From positions 39,845 to 103,844 of the IMG/VR virus record IMGVR_UViG_3300034198_017889: a stretch of DNA of 64,000 bases, one strand, 5' to 3'. This document shows, one piece after another, positions 58,184 through 64,000 of this stretch; position 1 is the first letter of the stretch; each line of letters opens with the position of its first letter. The position numbers and the translations under genes were made by a program. The notes under the pieces are model-generated. The model was not told where the DNA came from. It worked only from the letters and a program-made list of their open reading frames with translations, and did no database searches. The DNA comes from a virus.

Positions 58184-58772
58184 GCTAAAGAAAATCGGTA
58201 TCGCGGGTGCGGGTGGAATTGGATCTAATCTCCTAGCCATCCTTTTTGACTACGGGTTCAATCGTAAACAGTTCGACTATTCGAGCGTTGACGTTGATAT
58301 CTATGATGATGACGTTATCGACACTAGTAACTTACTCCATCAGAACTACAAGATTGATGATGTGGGTAAGCCTAAGGTTGAGGTTATGGAGGATCGCTAT
58401 GTTGTAAAGGGCATTAATAAGTTCATGGAGGAGAAAGACTTCAAGAAATATGATGTTATTTTCAGCTGTGTGGACAGTATGGAGTTTCGTAGAACACTAT
58501 ATAATTGGGGATTCAGTAACCCGGGAAAAGCATTCTGGATTGATGGACGTTGCACTAGCCGCCAAGGTGGTTTGTTCAATTCTGATCTTCCTGAGGATGA
58601 GCTTAAGAAGTACATCACGGATGATAACATTCGTGGTGGTTGCTTGCTAAAGTATGAGAAGGAACAAAACATCAGCCACACACTTCCAACGGTTGTTGCA
58701 GGTATGATGGTTCAGGTGTTCTTGAACTTCCTACGCGGAGAAAAAACAGACAAGAAACTATTCATGATCTAA
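58176..58772 (+). CDS. E1/ThiF-like adenylyltransferase
   Basis: This 198-residue protein has the Rossmann motif IGIAGAGGIGSN (residues 7-18), DVDIYDDDVIDTSNLLHQN (about 39-57), VGKPKVEVMEDR (about 63-74) and VIFSCVDSMEFRR (about 90-102), the ATP-binding landmarks of ThiF/MoeB/E1 enzymes. Cys occurs in DGRCTSRQ (about 127) and GGCLLKYE. The zinc-binding CxxC pairs of MoeB are absent, so it is a short form. It would adenylate the C-terminus of a ubiquitin-like protein. It is coupled to the JAB gene. No E2 gene is seen. Confidence 0.82.
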   Translation: MTKLKKIGIAGAGGIGSNLLAILFDYGFNRKQFDYSSVDVDIYDDDVIDTSNLLHQNYKIDDVGKPKVEVMEDRYVVKGINKFMEEKDFKKYDVIFSCVDSMEFRRTLYNWGFSNPGKAFWIDGRCTSRQGGLFNSDLPEDELKKYITDDNIRGGCLLKYEKEQNISHTLPTVVAGMMVQVFLNFLRGEKTDKKLFMI

Positions 58773-58776
58773 AAAT

Positions 58777-59226
58777 ATGGGTTATACACAATACTGGAGA
58801 CAAACTAGAGATTTCACTGATACTGAGTGGCTTGACCTATGCGGTGAGGCCTTCAGAATTATTGATCTGGCTAAGGAGCTGGGTGTGGATGTGGCAGGTC
58901 CACATGGAGAAGATGAGCCAGAGATAAACATCAGTAAGATATGGCTCAATGGTAGAGCTCCAGACGGTAACTGTGAGACATTTGGATTAAACAAAAATAA
59001 GAGAGAGTTGGGAGAGTGGGAAACACCGGACCCTAAGGGTGTGTTTGATTTCTGTAAAACCAGAAGAAGACCCTACGACAAGGTGGTTGTATCCATACTA
59101 CACGCTGTTGAGAAGATTGCACCTGGTGTGATTATTCCTAGTAGTGATGGAGGACTGGAAGCCATTCGCCCAGCTATTGACGAGTTGAGTGCTGAATTGA
59201 AAAATGAACTACAGTCAGAACAATAA
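58777..59226 (+). CDS. Conserved phage protein, 'MGYTxYW' family
   Basis: This 149-residue protein starts MGYTQYWRQTRDFTDTEW and later has WLNGRAPDGNCETFGL and FCKTRRRPYDKVVVSILHAV. These landmarks identify a small phage protein family seen in many phages, function unknown. It follows the E1-like gene by 4 nt and may be co-expressed with it, but the family also occurs without JAB/E1. Confidence 0.65.
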   Translation: MGYTQYWRQTRDFTDTEWLDLCGEAFRIIDLAKELGVDVAGPHGEDEPEINISKIWLNGRAPDGNCETFGLNKNKRELGEWETPDPKGVFDFCKTRRRPYDKVVVSILHAVEKIAPGVIIPSSDGGLEAIRPAIDELSAELKNELQSEQ

Positions 59227-59512
59227 GCAGATTATTGAGAAAAAGCTTATGGGGTGCCTTGACAAGATATGCAGGGCGCTCCATATTCACATTGATGAGT
59301 GGGACGTTGACGAAAAACTTGCTGAAGCTATCTCTAATGAGTGGAATAAAATTTCACCTGAAAATGGAGATAGACTCGGAAAGCTTGTTGACAACTACGA
59401 TAACCTGCATAAGGTTGCAGGTGCATTGAAAACCGAACTTGAAGAAAAGTACTTCTTGTTCACAAACCTAAACGAACTAACCAACATAAACGACACATAT
59501 GGCAATCATTAA
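59204..59512 (+). CDS. Hypothetical 102-residue helical protein
   Basis: A helical acidic protein (QIIEKKLMGCLDKICRALHI; AGALKTELEEKYFLFTNLNE). It overlaps both neighbours (23 nt with the upstream gene, 14 nt with the candidate SSB gene). No recognisable motif. Confidence 0.5.
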   Translation: MNYSQNNKQIIEKKLMGCLDKICRALHIHIDEWDVDEKLAEAISNEWNKISPENGDRLGKLVDNYDNLHKVAGALKTELEEKYFLFTNLNELTNINDTYGNH

Positions 59513-60536
59513 AGCAAGTTTGAAATTCGAGGGAGCCGAAACAGGCCAAACCTCAAACGCAACCCCATACATCAAGGAGAATGTTCGGAAGATGTTGTTC
59601 AACAAGAGCAACAACCAACAGGGAGCATATCTCTACTTCTTGCCGGCTTATAAGGCTGACGCATTTGGTAATGGTGTGTGGTATAAAGCCTTTGAGATCC
59701 GAGACAACTTCGGAGACAAGTACAAGGAGAAGTATTTTGTGGCTAATCGTGAAGATGATCCAGCGGATTACTTTGCACGTAACTACAAGATGCTCTATAG
59801 TGAGGATCTACTCGCAGAGAGTGGAACGGTAAATAACAACGGCAAGCAGTTTAAGAAGTACCCTAACTTTGGTCGTGTAACCAAGCGTCAGATCTTCAAC
59901 GTGGCCTACGCTAACAACCTGGGTGTAGGTGTTCATGTTCTTGATATTCCTAGCTACAATGGAGCAAGTCAGCTTCATGAGTGGCAGAATGGAAAAGACA
60001 TCTCAGGAAGTCCTCGCGGTCTTATCACAGATCCAGAGCGTGCTCTTCCTGTGTTCGTACAGCTTAAGGATAACAGCGCAAACCCTTGGTATCTGAACGT
60101 TGAGGCAACTCAGCCAGTAATCCTACCAGAGGCGTTAGTTGACTCTGACAACCTCTATAATCTTGACGACATCCTCGTTATCAAGCCAAAGGAAGACATC
60201 ATTGCGAAGCTTCGTGATATGTACTCCTCTAGTGTGTTCGAGGATTGCATGAATGGTTATCCTGGTTTGCGTGGAAGCGTAAAGGTTCCAGGTATTGAGC
60301 GTATCTCGGGAGGTACACCTCAGCATCTCCAGCCAAAGCCAGCAATTCAGCCAGCCACTGTGGTTCAGAAAGCACAACCAGTGGGTGTTCCGATCAATAC
60401 GTCACTACCAGTAGCTAGACCAGCTGCGGAGGCAGTTGATGCGTTTATCGACCCTTCTGAGTTGCCACCTAACCCAATGGCACGTATGAGCGGTAGCATC
60501 TCCAAGGAAGAAGCCATGAACTTCTTAGCAAAATAA
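59499..60536 (+). CDS. Candidate single-stranded DNA-binding protein
   Basis: This 345-residue protein has a core (residues 30-230) containing YLYFLPAYKADAFGNGVWYK, NFGRVTKRQIFNVAYANN and a basic/aromatic pattern that recalls T4 gp32-like proteins. The C-terminal 90 residues are Pro/Gln/Ala-rich and end with an acidic/hydrophobic segment (AFIDPSELPPNP...). It lies immediately before uvsX, a common position for phage SSBs. The gp32 zinc ligands are not seen. The function is therefore inferred from context and general pattern. Confidence 0.55.
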   Translation: MAIIKASLKFEGAETGQTSNATPYIKENVRKMLFNKSNNQQGAYLYFLPAYKADAFGNGVWYKAFEIRDNFGDKYKEKYFVANREDDPADYFARNYKMLYSEDLLAESGTVNNNGKQFKKYPNFGRVTKRQIFNVAYANNLGVGVHVLDIPSYNGASQLHEWQNGKDISGSPRGLITDPERALPVFVQLKDNSANPWYLNVEATQPVILPEALVDSDNLYNLDDILVIKPKEDIIAKLRDMYSSSVFEDCMNGYPGLRGSVKVPGIERISGGTPQHLQPKPAIQPATVVQKAQPVGVPINTSLPVARPAAEAVDAFIDPSELPPNPMARMSGSISKEEAMNFLAK

Positions 60537-60539
60537 TCC

Positions 60540-61733
60540 ATGGATTTTAACGCTTACATAAACGGAGTAAAAAAAGACTTTAAGAAGTCTTTCAAGGAGG
60601 AGTCAGCAGACCTAGAACTGAATACAGTTGATAAGGAGCTGCCTCCTACCGGTATCGTATTAGATAATCCGCTTATGGAGTACATCTTCGACCGTAGGTT
60701 TGTAGCCTACGGTCGTTGCTACTTGCTATACGGAAATAAAGGCTGTGCAAAAACATCCTTCCTTTTCGAGCTAGCTAAAGTATTCCAAAAAGCTGGTGGT
60801 CACTTCATATGGGTTGAGACTGAGAATGCTCCAGACTTTTCATTCATGGAGCGTCAAGGTGTAGATCCAACAAAGGTAACCTACCATAATCCTAAGTCGC
60901 TAGAGGAAGCTCTTACACTGATTAAGACACTAATCGAGAACATTCCTAAGTTTGATCCTGATGGCGAGATGCCACTCATGATTGCCTTGGATTCTATCGC
61001 AGGTGCAGCTAGTGAATATGAGCGTGATCAGGACATCATTGGCCAGACCAAGGTGGGTGAACATGCAAAACTCATGAGCGGATTCTACCGTAACATCATT
61101 CCTTATCTAGAGAGTGAGAAAGCCGTCCTAGTGGTGACTAATCAGTTGAAAGAGCAGATTGGTGGTATGACTGGGTTCGGCATGGAGAAGCCAGAAGCAC
61201 TCATCGGTGGAACAGCTCAGCGTTTCAACTCAACATACCAATTCAAGGTTGCCCGTACAAAGGACATCCTGAATGAGGATCATATGGGAGTTAAGCGTAA
61301 AGCTGGATCAACACATTCACTCACGGTAAAACGCAATAAACTCGGGCGTGAAGGTAACAGCCAAAAGGTTGAGTTTGATCTATACATCAATGGAGGTATT
61401 GATTGGTATTCCCCTCTTGTTAAGAGACTTGGGGAGGAATACACCTCACTAGTAGGCAAAACAGGTGGTTGGTATACTTGGAAAACCCCAGGTGTGACTG
61501 CAACTGTTATTGTTGATGGTGAGTCACAAATTGTTGATATTGATACCGAAAAGAAATACCGTGATGTAGATCTTGGAGGATTAATCTGTAATAGCCCCGC
61601 AGCAAAGGAAATCATCCGGGAGGCATTCGGAATACCTGTAATGCCTGACGCTCAAACAACACAGGCAATCGAAGCGAAGAACAAAGTTCGTCGTAAGAAA
61701 AAGTCTGATTTGGCGCTAGACCTAGAAGAATAG
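60540..61733 (+). CDS. UvsX/RecA-like recombinase
   Basis: This 397-residue protein has Walker A YGNKGCAKTSF (about residues 66-76), the segment FIWVETENAPD with the catalytic Glu region, Walker B LMIALDSIAGA (about 146-156) and loop L2-like QIGGMTGFGMEKP...IGGTAQRF. These fit the RecA/UvsX family, which forms filaments on ssDNA for strand exchange. The A in GCAKT replaces the usual Gly. The C-terminal tail is Lys-rich then acidic. It sits 3 nt after the candidate SSB gene. Confidence 0.85.
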   Translation: MDFNAYINGVKKDFKKSFKEESADLELNTVDKELPPTGIVLDNPLMEYIFDRRFVAYGRCYLLYGNKGCAKTSFLFELAKVFQKAGGHFIWVETENAPDFSFMERQGVDPTKVTYHNPKSLEEALTLIKTLIENIPKFDPDGEMPLMIALDSIAGAASEYERDQDIIGQTKVGEHAKLMSGFYRNIIPYLESEKAVLVVTNQLKEQIGGMTGFGMEKPEALIGGTAQRFNSTYQFKVARTKDILNEDHMGVKRKAGSTHSLTVKRNKLGREGNSQKVEFDLYINGGIDWYSPLVKRLGEEYTSLVGKTGGWYTWKTPGVTATVIVDGESQIVDIDTEKKYRDVDLGGLICNSPAAKEIIREAFGIPVMPDAQTTQAIEAKNKVRRKKKSDLALDLEE

Positions 61734-61734
61734 A

Positions 61735-61920
61735 ATGACTGAGTATTTGGATAAACTGAATAAAGTGGCCGCGCTAATCAAGAAAATGGATTTGCCTGAC
61801 TACCGTAAATCAGTTAAACATAATGACGACCTACGTTGGCTAAAAAATAATCTAAGTGTAAAGAATGCTAAGCACAAGAATTACGCAGAGGTTATGAATA
61901 TAGTCAACGAGACAGTCTAA
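61735..61920 (+). CDS. Hypothetical basic 61-residue protein
   Basis: A small helical Lys-rich protein (MTEYLDKLNKVAALIKKMDL; KNAKHKNYAEVMNIVNETV). It starts 1 nt after the recombinase stop, in the same operon. No family recognised. Confidence 0.5.
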   Translation: MTEYLDKLNKVAALIKKMDLPDYRKSVKHNDDLRWLKNNLSVKNAKHKNYAEVMNIVNETV

Positions 61921-61930
61921 ATTACTAACG

Positions 61931-62437
61931 ATGATATACATAGGAATTGATAACGGAACCACCTCTAACGGAATAGGCGTTGTATCTACAACCGGTGAAA
62001 GCTGGCTGTATAAAACACCTGTTAAGAAAGAGCCGAGCTATACCAAGGTAGCAAAGAATATTTCACGAATAGACCACCCCAAGCTATTAGAAATATTCAC
62101 CGAAATCAGCAACAACGCAAAAAACAAAGGAGTAGGGATGCTTGCTGGTATGGAGAGACCTATGGTCAATCCAGGCAGATTCTTTGCTTCTATGAGTGCT
62201 ATGCGTGCTGTTGAAGCTACCTTGATAGCCCTGGAGGCGTTAGAGATACCCTATGTATATCTGGATAGTAAAGAGTGGCAGCATGTAATACTGCCCAAAG
62301 GGACAGAGAAAGAAGAACTAAAAAAAAGTAGCCTTGCGGTAGGAAAGCGGTTATTCCCTAAGCTCCCCTTAAAGGTGGACGCAGATGGAATGCTTATTGC
62401 TGAATACCTCAGAGTTAAAAACACACGTACACTATGA
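61931..62437 (+). CDS. RuvC-like Holliday junction resolvase
   Basis: This 168-residue RNase H-fold protein has the acidic residues expected of a RuvC-type enzyme: D7 in YIGIDNGTT, a Glu in GMERPMV (about residue 75) and an acidic cluster VDADGMLIAEYL (about 151-162). The intervening LDSKEWQHVILPKG matches the K-x-W region of phage RuvC-like proteins. It would cut recombination intermediates before packaging. It overlaps the next gene by 4 nt and follows uvsX closely. Confidence 0.75.
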   Translation: MIYIGIDNGTTSNGIGVVSTTGESWLYKTPVKKEPSYTKVAKNISRIDHPKLLEIFTEISNNAKNKGVGMLAGMERPMVNPGRFFASMSAMRAVEATLIALEALEIPYVYLDSKEWQHVILPKGTEKEELKKSSLAVGKRLFPKLPLKVDADGMLIAEYLRVKNTRTL

Positions 62438-62751
62438 AACTAAAAAACAAAAAAGCAGAGATCGGTAATGGTTGTAATTCAAGTCTCATGGGTATTCTCA
62501 TGGATATGGTTCACACAGGTGAGGTTGAGAAGACCCCCGCTGGTAAGTTCAAGCTTGCGGCAGGAGGTAAGAAGACCAAGAGCACAAAGCTAGCTCGTGT
62601 TGAGACTGCTAGTGAGCGAGGAAGCCGTATTGCCCGTCTGGCAGTTATGAGCCGTAAGCATAACAAGGCTCAGCGAGAGATCGAAAAGCTTAAGACTGAG
62701 TTAAAGGCCTCAAAGGACGCCTTTAACATCTTCAAGAAAGCAGCTAAGTAA
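62434..62751 (+). CDS. Small basic coiled-coil protein
   Basis: This 105-residue protein has a Lys-rich N-terminus (MKLKNKKAEIGNGCNSSLMG), a middle KLAAGGKKTKSTKLARVETA and a C-terminal coiled coil (SRKHNKAQREIEKLKTELKA). It probably binds nucleic acid. It is followed by a pseudoknot-forming intergenic sequence. Confidence 0.5.
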   Translation: MKLKNKKAEIGNGCNSSLMGILMDMVHTGEVEKTPAGKFKLAAGGKKTKSTKLARVETASERGSRIARLAVMSRKHNKAQREIEKLKTELKASKDAFNIFKKAAK

Positions 62752-62760
62752 TTAATATGT

Positions 62761-62809
62761 TAGCCCGGCTAGCTACATATAAAACAGTTGGCCGGGCTAT
62801 CTGCCAACT
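62761..62809 (+). promoter_or_regulatory. H-type pseudoknot just upstream of the 62815 start
   Basis: TAGCCCGGC (62761-62769) pairs with GCCGGGCTA (62791-62799). AGTTG in the loop (62786-62790) can pair with CAACT (62805-62809), forming an H-type pseudoknot. Alternatively, AGTTGGC and GCCAACT form a hairpin that excludes part of the first stem. The structure ends 5 nt before the ATG at 62815, so it could gate ribosome entry in the manner of a small translational riboswitch. No ligand family is recognised. Confidence 0.6.
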
Positions 62810-62814
62810 AAATA

Positions 62815-63567
62815 ATGAATCACACACAACTAAACTTCCTGGGAAATTATCTCGACAATAAAAACAACACACAACTAGAACTATTCACAAAAGAACTCGA
62901 ACCAGCAAGTATCTCAAGAAGACCTAAGTACGACACAGTAGAAAAATTCTTCTGCGGTGTGGAAAAAGGAACAGTAGAGAGGTACAGAGAATACTGGGCG
63001 AGTGTAGAGCCAAAAGACGAATCCTCAAGATTCCAACGTTGGCTCTTTGCATTTATGAGTGTTCACACTAGCTGGAAATCAAACTTAGCAGGGTATAACT
63101 CAATTAAAAACTGGTGGGATTGGTTCAAAGATCACGATAAGCTTGTGGGGCTCATACAGGGCTCTGGAGTAGGTTTACATAATAACCGCGCTAAGTTCAT
63201 ATCAAAGTTCACAAACGACTTCTGGAGCGATCCTGATGCGTTTGAGAAGGAAGAGGATGAGACTTGGGTAACCTTTCGTGACAGACTGGTAAAAAGAGTA
63301 CTAGGGCTGGGTCCTGCAAAAACAAGTTTCTCTCTAGAGATGTGCTTTCCTAACGAAGCATTTGTTACTTGCTTGGACACTCACCTCTTTCAGGTGTATG
63401 GATTGGATCAGTCAAAAGATCTACGCCAATACGGAAAGATTGAAGAGCACTGGTTAGACATGAGTCGTATGTGGAATATTCCTCCATACATCGCTAGGTG
63501 TATCTACTGGGATAGGAAGCAAGGAAAAGAAGACAGCCGTTATTGGAGCTATGTACTCGAAGCCTGA
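62815..63567 (+). CDS. HhH-type DNA glycosylase-like protein
   Basis: This 250-residue protein has RVLGLGPAKTSFSLEMCF (about residues 160-177), a helix-hairpin-helix with Lys, followed by VTCLDTHLFQVYG (about 184-196) with the Asp expected at the catalytic position of HhH-GPD glycosylases. The N-terminal 130 residues are helical and aromatic-rich (FQRWLFAFMSVHTSW; YNSIKNWWDWF). It probably excises a damaged or modified base. It lies behind a pseudoknot and overlaps the next gene by 17 nt. Confidence 0.65.
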   Translation: MNHTQLNFLGNYLDNKNNTQLELFTKELEPASISRRPKYDTVEKFFCGVEKGTVERYREYWASVEPKDESSRFQRWLFAFMSVHTSWKSNLAGYNSIKNWWDWFKDHDKLVGLIQGSGVGLHNNRAKFISKFTNDFWSDPDAFEKEEDETWVTFRDRLVKRVLGLGPAKTSFSLEMCFPNEAFVTCLDTHLFQVYGLDQSKDLRQYGKIEEHWLDMSRMWNIPPYIARCIYWDRKQGKEDSRYWSYVLEA

Positions 63568-63928
63568 ACAGATAAGAGTATATCGTAACCTTACGAAAAA
63601 GACATTCAGCTATCAGAAGAAAACCGCAAAAGGTTGGAGAGTAGCTGGTTGGAGTGATGAGATAGTATTAAAGAACGCAACCTTCCGCGTTAGCGAGGCA
63701 GGAAGAGCTCGAGTCATTCGCGAGAAAAGAAAGAATGTGCATGCCTACATCACAGGCGATCTAAATTACGTCCGTGGCTTGACGAAAAAAACGCCGCAAT
63801 TAAAGAATTTCAAAACACAACTTTACTATAATCCTTATAAAACAAAGACATTTATGAACACATTAACTAACAAAACTATACACAGTGCAGACTCCGTCAT
63901 GGTAAACCTAGAGGGAATCTGGATCTAA
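63551..63928 (+). CDS. Conserved phage protein of unknown function
   Basis: This 125-residue basic protein contains IRVYRNLTKKTFSYQKKTAK near the start, SEAGRARVIREKRKNVHAYI (about residues 48-67) and YYNPYKTKTFMNTLTNK (about 91-107). These landmarks are shared by small proteins in many marine and other T4-like phages. Function unknown. It overlaps the glycosylase gene by 17 nt and ends 8 nt before a tRNA gene. Confidence 0.65.
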   Translation: MYSKPEQIRVYRNLTKKTFSYQKKTAKGWRVAGWSDEIVLKNATFRVSEAGRARVIREKRKNVHAYITGDLNYVRGLTKKTPQLKNFKTQLYYNPYKTKTFMNTLTNKTIHSADSVMVNLEGIWI

Positions 63929-63936
63929 AGATCACC

Positions 63937-64000
63937 GGGTGGATAGCTCAATGGTAGAGCAGTACCCTTTTAAGGTATTGGTTCTGGGTTCGAGTCCCAG
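63937..64000 (+). tRNA. tRNA-Lys (UUU), truncated by the window end
   Basis: The 5' acceptor half GGGTGGA, D-arm GCTCAATGGTAGAGC, anticodon arm GTACC-CTTTTAA-GGTAT (anticodon TTT) and T-arm CTGGG/TTCGAGT/CCCAG are complete. The 3' acceptor strand (expected TCCACCC) lies outside the window. Confidence 0.9.

Noticed and set aside
1-64000. CRISPR arrays, insertion sequences, integrase or attachment sites
   Set aside because: No regular short repeat-spacer array, transposase, integrase or flanking direct repeats were recognised. The only tandem repeats are within protein-coding genes.

Overview
The window is one contiguous piece of a large tailed bacteriophage genome (Caudoviricetes). This is supported by a terminase large subunit, a long block of virion structural genes, a full T4-like replication and recombination set, phage tRNAs and a phage-encoded tmRNA. 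Genes are packed tightly, often with TAATG or ATGA overlaps, and nearly all are on the + strand. The two exceptions are an unknown gene at 28535-29818 and the terminase at 33483-35186. The host cannot be named. Start codons are rarely preceded by a Shine-Dalgarno sequence and are instead preceded by A/C-rich leaders. Several families (Ycf46-like ATPase, Ycf35-like DUF1257, DUF2997) are best known from cyanobacteria and plastids, but they also occur in other phages and bacteria.

Layout. (1) 1-21463: late structural genes, including five proteins that share an N-terminal 'N-x-L-x-x-Y-P' domain. One of these is a 3,882-residue protein built from Ig-like repeats in three roughly 723-residue super-repeats, followed by nine copies of a second Ig-like repeat. 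(2) 21559-22660: four small genes ending in a strong terminator. (3) 22700-24605: an RNA-only region with a roughly 580-nt structured RNA, a tmRNA (23292-23726, 31-codon tag ending in LLAA, G3-U70 acceptor) and a roughly 800-nt structured RNA. (4) 24657-31801: small accessory genes mixed with tRNA-Ser, tRNA-Val, tRNA-Met and two tRNA-sized structured RNAs. (5) 31802-36022: a BCS1-like AAA ATPase, the inverted terminase, two tiny genes and an AT-hook protein. (6) 36025-40439: a module of Ycf46-like AAA ATPase, DUF3150, DUF1257 and DUF2997 with small companions. (7) 40436-63928: replication and recombination genes. These are SbcD/gp47- and SbcC/gp46-like proteins, a UvsW-like helicase, primase, DnaB-like helicase, family A polymerase with an N-terminal uracil-glycosylase-like domain, DnaQ-like exonuclease, a candidate SSB, UvsX/RecA, RuvC-like resolvase and an HhH DNA glycosylase. 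A JAB peptidase and an E1/ThiF pair lies inside this region. The window ends within a tRNA-Lys.

How the genes work together. The replication block could supply most of a replisome and recombination-dependent replication. The tRNAs and tmRNA would adjust or rescue host translation. The left block builds the host-contacting part of the virion. The most notable candidates for undescribed biology are the RNA cluster around the tmRNA, the JAB-E1 pair with a possible ubiquitin-like partner at 54304-54567, the AAA/DUF3150/DUF1257/DUF2997 module and the five-paralogue fibre array. Functional calls come from recognising motifs by eye, without database searches.
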